From a virus, in IMG/VR virus record IMGVR_UViG_3300036800_000041, positions 1-64,000 of that record: DNA of 64,000 bases, one strand, 5' to 3'. Positions 1-9,290 of the stretch are shown here, one piece after another. The notes under the pieces are model-generated. The model was not told where the DNA came from, searched no databases, and saw only the letters and a list, made by a program, of their open reading frames with translations. The translations under genes were made by a program, and so were the position numbers. Each line of letters begins with the position of its first letter. Position 1 is the stretch's first letter.

Positions 1-331
1 CTTGACCGACAGCACCAACGATAATCGGCCAGTCGATGCCCTTGGCAACGCCGTAGGCCAGCAGCACAGCACTTCCGGCGGTGATCACGGTATAGAACGT
101 GGCTCGTAGCGGAGTACCGGCGTAGAGCAGCGCAAAGAGCAGTGTCACGGTCGCCAGGCCCAGCTGCGTCCACAAGTATGCCTTGTCGACGGTGAGCGCC
201 CCGGTAGCGGTCAGACCGGTGACCACCGCGGCGACGATGCGATAGACCGTCTCCCGGTAACTGGCCGGAATCACCTTGTCGACGCTGGTGCGCAGACGAT
301 CAAGCAACGACGTGCTAGCAGGTTGTGTCAC
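1..331 (-). CDS. Holin-like small membrane protein (partial, runs off left edge)
   Basis: GTG start at 331, 3 nt after the stop of the gene upstream. The 110 visible residues contain three hydrophobic segments (about residues 29-48, 53-72 and 76-98) separated by short charged turns, and the C-terminus lies outside the window. Size and topology resemble actinophage holin-like membrane proteins. The position is odd for a holin, because it sits behind the head genes and not beside the lysins at 38.6-41.4 kb, so the function is inferred from topology only. It could instead be a structural-operon membrane protein of unknown role. Confidence 0.6.
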   Translation of the reverse strand, partial: MTQPASTSLLDRLRTSVDKVIPASYRETVYRIVAAVVTGLTATGALTVDKAYLWTQLGLATVTLLFALLYAGTPLRATFYTVITAGSAVLLAYGVAKGIDWPIIVGAVGQ

Positions 332-334
332 GAT

Positions 335-907
335 TTACATCCCTTCAGGACGTGATTGCGGATCGCTGCTCTGTGCAGCCTTTTGCGCGGCGATTGTCGG
401 TGCCCCCGACTTACCTGCACGTTTACGTGCCGCCGGCGCCTTACGGCGGCTCTGGGCCATCTTTTTGACATTGGCTATGACTTCGGCATGCGGCGGCGCC
501 AGCGCTTCAGCCGGAGCGTCTACGCCTGACTCCGTGGTGCTGACCGACTGATTAGAAACGACCTGGGCCTGCTGTACCGGTCCGGCGTCATTGGATCCCT
601 TGACTGTGTGAACCTCGGGACTGTAAATACCACCGTCGGCCACCGGGTCAGCGTCGGCCAACGCCTGAGCGTACTTCAGATCACCGTGGGCGGTTGCAGT
701 CACGGGATTGTCGATCAGACCGGCCTCGCTGGCATTGCCCTCGGGCACGCGGTATTTACGCCGCGGCCCGTCGCGGGTGATCGTTTCGACCGATTCGGGG
801 CCACCGATCGCGATCAGCTTTGCCAGGCCGGGCCCGCGTAGCGACGAGTCCACGAAATCGATCGTGGCGAATCCGCTGTCAACGAAAGTCTCAACACCGC
901 TGGGCAT
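335..907 (-). CDS. Head-region protein with basic Ala/Lys-rich tail
   Basis: 190 residues, with a clear AGGAG Shine-Dalgarno 5-10 nt before the ATG. The N-terminal half is mixed alpha/beta-like. Residues from about 140 are rich in Ala, Lys, Arg and Pro and probably disordered. It lies two genes after the major capsid protein in the same leftward operon, so a head completion, connector or internal head protein is likely by position. No family is recognised from the sequence itself. Confidence 0.75.
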   Translation of the reverse strand: MPSGVETFVDSGFATIDFVDSSLRGPGLAKLIAIGGPESVETITRDGPRRKYRVPEGNASEAGLIDNPVTATAHGDLKYAQALADADPVADGGIYSPEVHTVKGSNDAGPVQQAQVVSNQSVSTTESGVDAPAEALAPPHAEVIANVKKMAQSRRKAPAARKRAGKSGAPTIAAQKAAQSSDPQSRPEGM

Positions 908-916
908 GTTGCTCTC

Positions 917-2047
917 CTATGCCAATTCATCCGACGGAACTGTTACCGCGCCGATCAGTTCTTCATAACCGACCACGACGCTACGCTCTGCAATGGCAAT
1001 GACCCGGTTGTCGTAAGGGTCGCTTGACATGGCGGTTCGCACCACAACCTCATCGCGCCAACCGTAAATTGTCGATGTAGCGACCAGGGCGGTGCCAAGG
1101 CCGTCAACGTAGCCGCCGCCGAAGGCAAACTGATGGCCAAGGCGGGTTTTCAGGCCAACCGTCTGCTGATAAGGCAGCAATTGCTGGTTGGCTGCGATCG
1201 CCGCCCATTGTGCGCCGGCGTGAATGACTCCGACGGTGCCCGTCTCGGCCAAAAGGCTCTCCAGATAAGCGATGCCGCTGGCCAGTCGGGAGCGCGTCGG
1301 AATAGCCCCTCCCAGCGCCGCGTCGAACAGCATCCGCTCGGCCAACTCGCGTTCGACGGCGACGGGTTCAAGCAGCCGGAGGTTCTGCTGCGCGCGCACG
1401 ATCTGTTCGGCCTCGCTTGCAGGACCCGGACCACACTCATCGGCGGCCCAGATCGTGATCGGCCCGAAAGGCTCACCGTCATCGGGCCGTTCGCCTTCTT
1501 TACGAACCGGGTCGATCGTCGCGCCGGCGTTAGTGCCGGTCAGGCTGGCACCGTCAACACTGGTGGTGCCGGGTATCGAGTGACTGACCAGGTAAACACC
1601 GGCCGACGGGCTGGATACGTAGACCTGACCGTCATCGACGTTCGGCAGCGCGTCGATCGCGCGCTGAAGATTATCGGCGGTGATGTTGTTGACCAATGCC
1701 CCCGTGGGAGCGCCATTGTAGGTGTAGGTCCAGGTGCCGCCGGTGCCGCTGATCGTGATGCGTTCGACATCACCGCACCAGGCCGCACCCCACACACCGA
1801 ACGCCGCCGCGCCACCGTAGTTGAACGGCCGCACGTAAACGCCTTCGCCCAAGAATCTGCTCGGGCCGCCGGCTTCATCCCAATCGACCAGCGGGTATAA
1901 GCCAATCTGTGCGGGATTGACCAGCGGCGCGTCGAAGGGGATGGACGGCAGCGGCATCGGTGTCGTCAAGGTAGTCAGGCCGCCGTCGTCCTGACCGAGA
2001 ACTGGTAGATCGGTGTCGATCGGCGAAACGCCCGGCGGGGTCGTCAT
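917..2047 (-). CDS. Head/capsid-associated structural protein with inserted decoration-type domain
   Basis: 376 residues; AGGAG Shine-Dalgarno 6 nt before the ATG. Residues about 93-185 form a small beta-rich module (ITISGTGG... TYTYNG... NNITADNLQRAIDALPN) of the kind that decorates phage surface proteins. A related module ends the major capsid protein next door. The flanking parts (residues 1-90 and 190-376) look like one alpha/beta domain interrupted by the module. Position directly after the capsid gene suggests a capsid-associated or vertex/connector protein. The exact role is not shown by the sequence. The long hairpin at 2067-2116 separates it from the capsid gene and probably lowers its expression. 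Confidence 0.75.
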   Translation of the reverse strand: MTTPPGVSPIDTDLPVLGQDDGGLTTLTTPMPLPSIPFDAPLVNPAQIGLYPLVDWDEAGGPSRFLGEGVYVRPFNYGGAAAFGVWGAAWCGDVERITISGTGGTWTYTYNGAPTGALVNNITADNLQRAIDALPNVDDGQVYVSSPSAGVYLVSHSIPGTTSVDGASLTGTNAGATIDPVRKEGERPDDGEPFGPITIWAADECGPGPASEAEQIVRAQQNLRLLEPVAVERELAERMLFDAALGGAIPTRSRLASGIAYLESLLAETGTVGVIHAGAQWAAIAANQQLLPYQQTVGLKTRLGHQFAFGGGYVDGLGTALVATSTIYGWRDEVVVRTAMSSDPYDNRVIAIAERSVVVGYEELIGAVTVPSDELA

Positions 2048-2066
2048 GCTGCGCTCCTGAGATAGC

Positions 2067-2116
2067 GGAGGCGCGTGGCGTGGACTGCCTCATGTTTGTC
2101 CACGTCACGCGCCTCC
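2067..2116 (-). terminator. Long hairpin between capsid gene and downstream head genes
   Basis: Two 19-nt arms (2067-2085 and 2098-2116) pair with a single mismatch that is a G-U wobble on one strand, around a 12-nt loop. It lies 20 nt after the capsid stop codon. No strong U tract follows, so it may be a partial terminator or an mRNA 3'-end stabiliser. Either would give capsid mRNA in excess over the downstream head genes. Confidence 0.75.
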
Positions 2117-2135
2117 AGTCTGCTGTTGTACGACC

Positions 2136-4211
2136 TTATGAAACAGTCGCGCTGCCACCGGTCAGGTGCGGGGTTACTGTGACAGCACCCGCCTCCTGCG
2201 GAACGGTGATCTGCAATGGTGCAGTCGACAACGGACCTCCGGTGACGGTGAAGTCGGCTGCCCCGAATCCGGTATCCAAGGCAGCGATAGCTGTATGGAT
2301 CGCGGTGTTGGTCGCATTCCATGCCACGCCGGCCGCGGTCAGCGATCCGACTCCGATATCCACAGTGCCCGCCGTCGGCGTGCCGCTGGTAGCCAGTGTG
2401 TACGTCTTAGGCACATTGGTTTGACTACCGGCAGTGGTGATCGGAACGCCAGTTTCCTGCTCGCCGATCACCAGGCTGGCACGCGCCGTGGTGTAGTAGC
2501 TACTCAGATCGATCCGCGGTCCGATCGCACCGGTGACAGCGAGCGGGATCCGGCCGACGACGCTGACATTGCAGCGGCGTCCGACGGCAATCGCGTCCTC
2601 GGTGAAGAACCGGGTATAGCGGTTGACCTGCAATTGTTCTTTGGGATAGAAAACGCCGAGCTCGATTACCGGCGACATGGACCGGAACCATGTTCCTGCC
2701 GGGTACAGCACTACGTCGACCGACGCAGGCCATGCCAGCGTGTCCAGCGCGCCAGGATAACCGGCGTCGCGGGTCTGCCAGTCGCCGACGTATTGAAGCG
2801 CAATGTTGCGCGCAGTCAACCATTCGTTGACTTGCGCGTCGGTGACGCTGAGCAGGTCGATGTCATCGCCGCGCATCGCCAGATCGGCTCGCAGCACCGC
2901 GGCGAACCATGACGGCGCAATGCCTTCAATGGTGGCTGTGCGACTCAGACCGCGGCGAAGCCGAATGTTGGTGGCGTTGAGCTCCAAGCTGTTCAACACC
3001 GAGGCAATTGACCCCATGACCGACGCTGGCGGGGTAATGATCGGCGAGCCGGATCCGTTCACCACGTCAAGGATCGATCGACGACTGATAGCACGAAGGT
3101 GCTCTTGAGCCAGATGTTGCATGAACCAGGTGATCAGCTCAGGCCAGCCCTGTGTTTGCAGGATCCCGGCCTCGACACAGTAACCGACCGCATTCAATCG
3201 GATTTCATCAAACTCGTCAGGGCAGGGAATCGACACACATTCCTTGATCGCCGTCGGGTTGCCCCCGCCGTCCTCCTGCTCTAGCTCTACCTCAGTGAAA
3301 AAGAACTGGAACGATTCAAAGATCGAGGACAAGTCCGGTTCAACCGGCCACCGGATACCGCCCCGGTTGATCGTGATTTCGGGGAGGCTCAGCAGATCGG
3401 TCGCATCGGGCACGTCACAGAAGTCGTACAGCTGTTCACTCGGTGCACACCAGCCGCCGGCCGCCGTCAGGGCTTGCGCAGTAACCTTTTGACCGTTGAC
3501 CTCGCGGGTAGCTTTCTCGATCGCGGCAACCAGCGCGTGACTGTCGTCTACCGCCTCAACTCCACGGTCAAGAGTGGCGACTACCTGTCGGCTGTACTCG
3601 CGGCCATCCCGCTTCATGTTGCTGCGGTTGGGCTGGCGCGCGGACCGGCTGCCCGGCCGAACGCTGTCCAGCGCTAGACCCAGTTCGGCGAAACCGACAC
3701 GGCCCGGCCGATACCGTGGTGCGGTCGGGTGCATCTGCCAGCCCGGCCCTTCATTCTCCGGGGCATCATTAGCACCGGCGCCGCCGAAGGTTACCGGCCG
3801 ATTACCGGAGGCCGCGACAGCAGCCGGACCCTGATCGATGTCAGTCTGATCAGTATTGGCCTGATCGCCACTACCCTCGGCAACAACGTCAGGTGCTTCA
3901 CCTCCCTCTTGCGCGTCGGCGTCGGCGTCATCCGGCGTTTCGTCGCTGGCCTGTTGACCTTGCGCGCGGGTGAGCAAGTCATTGACTTCGGTAGCATGCT
4001 CGGCTTCGGCCGTAGCGGCTTCATCACGAGCGGTACCGATGGTGTCAACCGCATCCAACAAGCGACGCAGCTCGGCGGCATCGTCGCGCGTCAATTCTTC
4101 CCCGGCTTCATGCCGAGCCTGAATGACGTTGATCTGCGCCTGCGCTCGGCCGCGGAGCTCATCTAGCTCGGCGACGGTGGCGGGCAGCTGTTCCGGCAAT
4201 TGGAAAGCCAC
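2136..4211 (-). CDS. Major capsid protein, HK97-fold type, with N-terminal coiled coil and C-terminal decoration domain
   Basis: Forms the icosahedral head shell. The preferred start is GTG 4211 because AGGAG lies 7 nt upstream; a longer reading frame exists but has no ribosome site. This gives 691 residues. Residues about 5-85 are a charged coiled coil resembling the scaffolding (delta) segment of HK97-like capsid proteins. Residues 90-130 are acidic and low complexity, the natural place for removal by the maturation protease. About 190-590 is the capsid fold, and about 600-691 is a beta-rich decoration-type module (TYTLATSGTPTAG... NATNTAIHTAIAALD) related to the insert in the next gene. 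The protein is long for a major capsid protein because of the two extra ends. Identity is inferred from position after the protease gene and overall architecture. Confidence 0.8.
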   Translation of the reverse strand: MAFQLPEQLPATVAELDELRGRAQAQINVIQARHEAGEELTRDDAAELRRLLDAVDTIGTARDEAATAEAEHATEVNDLLTRAQGQQASDETPDDADADAQEGGEAPDVVAEGSGDQANTDQTDIDQGPAAVAASGNRPVTFGGAGANDAPENEGPGWQMHPTAPRYRPGRVGFAELGLALDSVRPGSRSARQPNRSNMKRDGREYSRQVVATLDRGVEAVDDSHALVAAIEKATREVNGQKVTAQALTAAGGWCAPSEQLYDFCDVPDATDLLSLPEITINRGGIRWPVEPDLSSIFESFQFFFTEVELEQEDGGGNPTAIKECVSIPCPDEFDEIRLNAVGYCVEAGILQTQGWPELITWFMQHLAQEHLRAISRRSILDVVNGSGSPIITPPASVMGSIASVLNSLELNATNIRLRRGLSRTATIEGIAPSWFAAVLRADLAMRGDDIDLLSVTDAQVNEWLTARNIALQYVGDWQTRDAGYPGALDTLAWPASVDVVLYPAGTWFRSMSPVIELGVFYPKEQLQVNRYTRFFTEDAIAVGRRCNVSVVGRIPLAVTGAIGPRIDLSSYYTTARASLVIGEQETGVPITTAGSQTNVPKTYTLATSGTPTAGTVDIGVGSLTAAGVAWNATNTAIHTAIAALDTGFGAADFTVTGGPLSTAPLQITVPQEAGAVTVTPHLTGGSATVS

Positions 4212-4334
4212 TTCGGGACTCCTAAGTCTCACACATACATGAACACTCGGTAGATCGCCGTCGTGAAGGCCCGTAGCCATCCCACATTCGGTTCTCTGCA
4301 TTGGAACAGTAAATTGCTGCCGTGCACCACAGCG

Positions 4335-4550
4335 TCAGGCGACTTCTTTCACCAGTCGTTTGACGGTGCCCCCGCGGGCGTCACGGATCATTTTTCGCGC
4401 CTCGATCATAGAAAAGATCGGCTGATCTTCGGGTGTACATCTGCCATCGGGATAGCACACCTGAAAGCCGAGCACCTTGACACGCTGGCCGTTGGCGCCT
4501 TGGACGACCGACTTGGATCCAACGCGGTTTTTACCGCAATTGCAGCCCAT
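4335..4550 (-). CDS. Small Cys-containing protein (MGCNCGK N-terminus)
   Basis: 71 residues starting with a CNC motif, with two further cysteines in CYPDGRC and a basic C-terminal half. Small proteins beginning M-x-C-N-C-G are common between protease and capsid genes in actinophages; the function is unknown and metal binding is only a guess. The ATG overlaps the stop of the upstream 46-residue gene (TGATG), indicating translational coupling. About 120 nt of leader without a recognisable gene separate it from the capsid start. Confidence 0.7.
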   Translation of the reverse strand: MGCNCGKNRVGSKSVVQGANGQRVKVLGFQVCYPDGRCTPEDQPIFSMIEARKMIRDARGGTVKRLVKEVA

Positions 4551-4690
4551 CAGTAGTAGCCGTAATGGCCGATTCCGCTGGATAACAACAGCACAATGCC
4601 AATGATCAGCAACAAAACACCGGCACCTAAAAGTAACGGATGCCGCACGAAAATGTAAATGATCAGTAGCAGAACACCGAGAAAGATCAC
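4550..4690 (-). CDS. 46-residue two-helix membrane protein
   Basis: GTG start overlaps the stop of the MuF-protease gene by 4 nt (GTGA), with GGGAGG as ribosome site inside that gene. The product is nearly all hydrophobic: MIFLGVLLLIIYIFV, a short RHP turn, then a second hydrophobic helix and a GHYGYY end. The next start overlaps its stop. The coupling on both sides supports a real gene; the function is unknown. Confidence 0.6.
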   Translation of the reverse strand: MIFLGVLLLIIYIFVRHPLLLGAGVLLLIIGIVLLLSSGIGHYGYY

Positions 4691-7206
4691 TTACGGCCTC
4701 CCAGCATCATGGCTATTTCATCGTTTGGTGTCGGCGGCCGACCGACGGTGCGCTCGGCACGGGCTAACAGCGCCATCGCTTCATCAGAGGCTTTGCTAGC
4801 AGCGATACCTTCAACCACAGCCCGGCGAATATCGTTCAACGTCAGGACCGGGCCGCGCGTCGAATGCTTATCGAGAGGTGACGGTCCAAGGCTGGCGACC
4901 AAGGTCACTGGTCGTCCGCGATCGTCCTCACGTCCGCGTGCCGCGAAGCCCGGCGTGTTAACCGCCAGTGCTGCCACAAGTTCAAGGCCGCTCCCGAAGT
5001 CACGCCAATCGCCACTGAGCGGAGCAGTAATCCCTGCCTCGATTTGTTCGGTTGTCGCGGTCGGGTGCGCGACACCGGAAAAGCTGATCCCATATTCATC
5101 CTCATAGACACGGACCAGGGCGAAACACGTTCCGGTGTTGTCGTAGTGCGCCATCGCCGCCGGCCCTGATACACGATCAGAGGCATGGCCGGTGCCTACG
5201 GTCAACCGTCCCACGGCTAATGACTTTCCGTCGTCAAGGCGCACTGCCGGGCTGGTGTGAAAGTGTGCGTAATCGGTGCGTGATCGCGGCGCCATGACGC
5301 ACTGACTCTGAATCGAGCGATGGCATTCACCGAAGCAGGCGAGGTGACCAAAGATCCGGCCGCTGTCGTCCATCGTGGGCAGTGTCGGCCCGCTCAGCAC
5401 CGGCTTGGCGAACATCGCAGCCGGATAGACCCGTGGCCGGAAATCTTCAGCTGCACTGGCAACGACCGCGACATTACGGGACTCACGAGCATCGTTGAGT
5501 GCAAGTTTGGTGGCTCCAAAGGCCGGCGTTGCGACCAGGGTTGTACCGATCAGCTCCGCGGCGGTGATCGTTTGGAACACCTGCGCGTCCGTCGGCATGT
5601 CCCACCAATCTTCCTCGCTGATTTCCTTGCCGTCTTCGTCGGTCAGCTTCCATTCGGTTGCCGCCAGGTCGACGCTCGGCGCGGTGACACCGTGGCCGAT
5701 TTCGTTGGTCGCTTCGTCGGCCTCCGATGTATTGAGCATGTACCCGCTGGCGACCACCGTGTCATCGCTGACCTTGGCCGACTCAATCACGCCGACGGTG
5801 AACGCCTCGGTATGGCCGCCGAAGCCGGATCCAGTCGTTTTCATCCACATCAGCGGCAGCGGCATTTCCCGCATGCTCAGGTCAATATCGCTGGCCAACA
5901 GACGACCGTCGCTGGTCGGCGTCCCGATCATCGCAACCGGCTGGTCAGTGAACGTGCGAAACATCTCCGCATCCGCGTCGTCGCCGGTGTCGGTGTAGAC
6001 CGTCTTGCCGTCGTCGGTAAGCAGCCCCTCGGCGACGATGGTGCCGCCGTCGGCCGTCTTATCGCCCACGGCTGCCGTCACTCCGGTCATGTCCCTGCCT
6101 CCTGCTGCTGTCCTGCCGATACCTTCGTCGTCATCGTCACGCGCGCGAACGACGCCCTTGCCTGATCGTCGCGCAATTTCATCTTTAATCGAGCCCTCTC
6201 GACGGCTGGCCGTAGCATCGCGGCCAGCCAGTCGCTCGGTATGTCGATCAACTTCGTCAGGCAGAATCTCGTCGTGCGCCAGCACACCGACGCGGCAACG
6301 GCAATTGCGGACCTCACGCGCTGGTCCGGTCGGGTCGCCTGGTCGATCGAGCTGTACTCCACCGACCGTGAACTTACCTTTGAGCGGTGCTCGCTGGCCG
6401 TCGGCGGCGAAGTGGGTATCGCGGGTACGCGAGTCGATCGTGGCTATCCACAGCTTCTCTAGCTGTTCGGCGTCGTCATCTGACTTGGCCGCGGCCAGAA
6501 CGGCATGGTTCTGTACGCCAGCGGCCTGATAGCCCTGGTCGCGGGCGAGGTCGCGCATTTCCACGCTGGCCGGGCTCATGGCCTGGTGCACTGTCAAACG
6601 CACCGTGTCATTGTCGGCCGCCTGATCTTTCGGAAGGTTGTTCACCGCCGCCTGGACTGTTCGTGCGATCAGCGCCGGAATGTCGTCAATGTAGCTACGA
6701 TGCATCGCGAGCATATCTCCGCGTGAGGCGGCATAGTTAGGGGCGCTGGCCACCTGATGTTCAATGGCCTGAATCTCGTCTTTTCCCAGGCCAGTAGCAA
6801 TTCGTATCGCTTTGATCACCGACTCGGGTAGTTCAGGCGACTCGCCGACAGGGGTCTCTGGCGGCTCCATATCCAGCGCAAACAGAGTCTGCGTCAGAGC
6901 TACCGCCCAAATGACGGCGAGGCCCGTTAGGATCAGCTCACCAGAGTGCTGATCCCAACGACCGGCGGCCTGTCCCGATGTGAACGCAGCAAGGTTCGGT
7001 GGTAATGATTTTCCCGGTTGACGATCGGCATATGGATCGCCGTTATAGCTTGACCCCGAGGCGGCCAGATTGCCGGCCAGCGTGGGGAGCACAGAACTTT
7101 CCACGGATGGCAGCCAGCGTTCGATCGCGGCGCTCACCAGGTCGCTGATCGCCTGCTCGGCGGCCAACGTGTGATCGAGGGCTTCACCCTTCGATTGCGG
7201 CCACAT
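4687..7206 (-). CDS. MuF-like minor head protein fused to capsid maturation protease
   Basis: 839 residues. The N-terminal part (about 1-330) ends with the MuF-type signature: WIATIDSRTRDTH around residue 255 and the cysteine pair in VRNCRCRVG around 305. The C-terminal part (about 370-800) has the features of a prohead protease: a His-containing strand (GHGVTAPSVDLAATEW) and AAELIGTTLVATPAF. MuF-protease fusions are known in actinophages. The MuF part is expected in the procapsid near the portal, and the protease trims capsid and scaffold segments before DNA entry. It lies between the portal and capsid genes, as expected. The catalytic residues cannot be assigned with certainty from sequence alone. 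Confidence 0.8.
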   Translation of the reverse strand: MWPQSKGEALDHTLAAEQAISDLVSAAIERWLPSVESSVLPTLAGNLAASGSSYNGDPYADRQPGKSLPPNLAAFTSGQAAGRWDQHSGELILTGLAVIWAVALTQTLFALDMEPPETPVGESPELPESVIKAIRIATGLGKDEIQAIEHQVASAPNYAASRGDMLAMHRSYIDDIPALIARTVQAAVNNLPKDQAADNDTVRLTVHQAMSPASVEMRDLARDQGYQAAGVQNHAVLAAAKSDDDAEQLEKLWIATIDSRTRDTHFAADGQRAPLKGKFTVGGVQLDRPGDPTGPAREVRNCRCRVGVLAHDEILPDEVDRHTERLAGRDATASRREGSIKDEIARRSGKGVVRARDDDDEGIGRTAAGGRDMTGVTAAVGDKTADGGTIVAEGLLTDDGKTVYTDTGDDADAEMFRTFTDQPVAMIGTPTSDGRLLASDIDLSMREMPLPLMWMKTTGSGFGGHTEAFTVGVIESAKVSDDTVVASGYMLNTSEADEATNEIGHGVTAPSVDLAATEWKLTDEDGKEISEEDWWDMPTDAQVFQTITAAELIGTTLVATPAFGATKLALNDARESRNVAVVASAAEDFRPRVYPAAMFAKPVLSGPTLPTMDDSGRIFGHLACFGECHRSIQSQCVMAPRSRTDYAHFHTSPAVRLDDGKSLAVGRLTVGTGHASDRVSGPAAMAHYDNTGTCFALVRVYEDEYGISFSGVAHPTATTEQIEAGITAPLSGDWRDFGSGLELVAALAVNTPGFAARGREDDRGRPVTLVASLGPSPLDKHSTRGPVLTLNDIRRAVVEGIAASKASDEAMALLARAERTVGRPPTPNDEIAMMLGGRK

Positions 7207-7373
7207 CAGGCGTTCACCGCATTGGGTAGCGGTACGTCTGTGGTTGGTTTTGCGGTTGGTTTTGCTTTCGTACCGTATTCACGTTCCCACAGTTCAGCGC
7301 CTACCTTGGCCAAGGTGGTTTTAAGCTTGCGTGTGCTGTCGTTCTGCAAATCGACAATGAAAGGGCGCCCCAT
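7206..7373 (-). CDS. 55-residue protein between portal and MuF-protease
   Basis: ATG overlaps the portal stop (TGATG), and its own stop overlaps the ATG of the MuF-protease (TGATG again), so three genes are translationally coupled. The N-terminal half is charged and helical (DLQNDSTRKLKTTLAKVG). The C-terminal half repeats KPT and ends PNAVNA, echoing the VVNA end of the portal. No recognised family. Confidence 0.6.
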   Translation of the reverse strand: MGRPFIVDLQNDSTRKLKTTLAKVGAELWEREYGTKAKPTAKPTTDVPLPNAVNA

Positions 7374-9265
7374 CAAGCGTTCACCACTTGGGTCGTGAGC
7401 TGACGGCGCACCTCGGCGCGCACACGAGCACGCAACTGTTCACTGTCAATGCCCATTCGCGAGATGACATCGTCTTCTAAGGCCGTGTCCCAGCCACGAA
7501 TCAGATCGGGAATCTTTCGTTCATCGACCGCCGGGAGCAAGCGGTGATATTCGTGGGGCTGGTAATTGGCAAGCCGATTGCGTTGCGCGGTGTCGCGGCT
7601 GTTGACCCTGCGCTTACCGGCGAGCTCCAATGCACGAGTGACCAGTAGGCGCTCTACCAGCGACAGCTCGTCGGCTCCGATCACTGAACGGGTCTCTCGC
7701 TCACTGGGCGGTGGAGCGCCTTCGCTACCCGGCTGCCCGTCGCCCTGTGTCTCGCTGTCACCGCCGCTGTCGCTCTCGACGTCGGTGTGATCGGCCGGCG
7801 CCGCCGGCAATGCAGGTACCGGCTCGGGGAAATCGAGTCCTTGCAGCGTCGTCGGCAGCAGTGGCATGAGCGGCTGGAGCAATGTGGGATCCTGGCTCAC
7901 TCGGTCTGACGCCCATTGCTGCCAGCCTTGCAGCGTCGTGAAGTCATAACCGGTGTCGCCGAGATTCAGAAATTCACGGTAAGCCTCGGCGGTGATCGAC
8001 CCGCGGTCGAAAGCGTCACTGGCCTGATCGGACTTGTCGGGGTCACTGGTCAGACCACCGGTGTCATACCAGAGCACGTACTGTTCTGGATCGATACCCT
8101 CACGTTCGAACACCACGGACAAAATGTCTTTGGTGATCGCCTGGACGATCAGTTCCATCACCGGGGCGATGTGCAGCTGAACATCGGTGTCGCCGATCTG
8201 CCAAGCGCTCCAGTGGTTCGTGGAACTGCCCAGCCCAAGCAGCCGCTCGGGGCTGACGTCGAGGCCCATCGCCAGTCGGGCGATGGCATCGTTTCGGGTC
8301 TGAATGGCCAGTGCGGTGACTTCGTTATCGAACTTGACATGGCTTACCTTTTCGATCAAATCACTAGGCACACCGGCCATGATGGGAATCAATGCCGCCA
8401 TCGAATCAGGATCGTCATAGGCCGTTTGCGCAACCTGGAACAACAGCTCTTGTAACTGTGTCGCGGCAGGCATGTTGACCGTGGGAAGTGCGGGCGACCC
8501 GTCGGGTTTTCCGGCGGCTGTCGGCGTGGCTTGTGTCGGCAGACTCATTTCCTGCGGAATCAGCACGATTCCGTTACCGATCAAACGCGACTTACTGGCG
8601 TTAGCAATAGTTTTCGTGGTTCGCACGATCTCGTTCAGCGGGTCCAAACATGCCCGGACCGGACTGTCTGGCTCGTAGGCTCGGCGCGGCCGAGGATTCC
8701 AGATCCGCAGCAAACTGTCGCTGTTAGTGCCTTGCAGATTCAGATCATGCTTTGTGCCGTTGGGTAGCGTCACGGTAACCACGTTGCCCTTGGTCTGCAT
8801 TTCATCACGGCTTAGCGGCAGCCACGTACCCGCCGAAGGGGCGCCGGGCAAGCCCATAACGATGGCGACCCACGTCTCGCCCGGCACACTCAAGCATTCC
8901 ACCAGACGTTTGATCATCTGAGTTTGACCGAGCCGGCCACCGGCAATGGCCTTGACAATTTCTTTTACGCGCTCGTTGTCGCACTTACCGGTCGGAACAC
9001 CTTCATCGTCCAGCTCGCTGGCGATCAGCTTGGTCCGTGAGCACGACGCCGATCGCCAGCCCACGTAATAGCGCAGCTCGCCGACCAGATCGAGCATTTC
9101 CCACGCTATCTCTTGCCATCCGAGACTCGTCGCACCAATGCCGACGCCGGCCGTCGATTTGAACAACTGTGACGGGTCGGTGATCGGTTGCGACGCAGCG
9201 GTTAATGCAGGCTGTCGAGCAGGCTGGCCCTTGGGACGACGAACAACACGAAGGGCACCAGCCAT
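7373..9265 (-). CDS. Portal protein
   Basis: 630 residues. The portal is the dodecameric ring at one capsid vertex through which the terminase pumps DNA. Recognised by position before the MuF-protease and capsid genes, by size, and by portal-type segments: an N-terminal wing region with YYVGWRSASCSRTKL, a central stretch with ERLLGLGSSTNHWSAWQIGDTDVQLHIAPVM, and a proline-rich acidic region at about 490-540 before a basic C-terminus. Unusually, it is separated from the large terminase by an opposite-strand cassette (9755-11014). Confidence 0.85.
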   Translation of the reverse strand: MAGALRVVRRPKGQPARQPALTAASQPITDPSQLFKSTAGVGIGATSLGWQEIAWEMLDLVGELRYYVGWRSASCSRTKLIASELDDEGVPTGKCDNERVKEIVKAIAGGRLGQTQMIKRLVECLSVPGETWVAIVMGLPGAPSAGTWLPLSRDEMQTKGNVVTVTLPNGTKHDLNLQGTNSDSLLRIWNPRPRRAYEPDSPVRACLDPLNEIVRTTKTIANASKSRLIGNGIVLIPQEMSLPTQATPTAAGKPDGSPALPTVNMPAATQLQELLFQVAQTAYDDPDSMAALIPIMAGVPSDLIEKVSHVKFDNEVTALAIQTRNDAIARLAMGLDVSPERLLGLGSSTNHWSAWQIGDTDVQLHIAPVMELIVQAITKDILSVVFEREGIDPEQYVLWYDTGGLTSDPDKSDQASDAFDRGSITAEAYREFLNLGDTGYDFTTLQGWQQWASDRVSQDPTLLQPLMPLLPTTLQGLDFPEPVPALPAAPADHTDVESDSGGDSETQGDGQPGSEGAPPPSERETRSVIGADELSLVERLLVTRALELAGKRRVNSRDTAQRNRLANYQPHEYHRLLPAVDERKIPDLIRGWDTALEDDVISRMGIDSEQLRARVRAEVRRQLTTQVVNA

Positions 9266-9290
9266 CTGCTCAGGCTAACGGGTCAGCGTG

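Noticed and set aside
1133-1900. 255-codon plus-strand frame opposite the head protein gene
   Set aside because: It is antisense to a well-supported structural gene, lacks a ribosome site and has Arg-rich, low-quality codon use.
5320-6165. 281-codon plus-strand frame opposite the MuF-protease
   Set aside because: Shadow of the minus-strand gene, with no start signal or recognisable domain.
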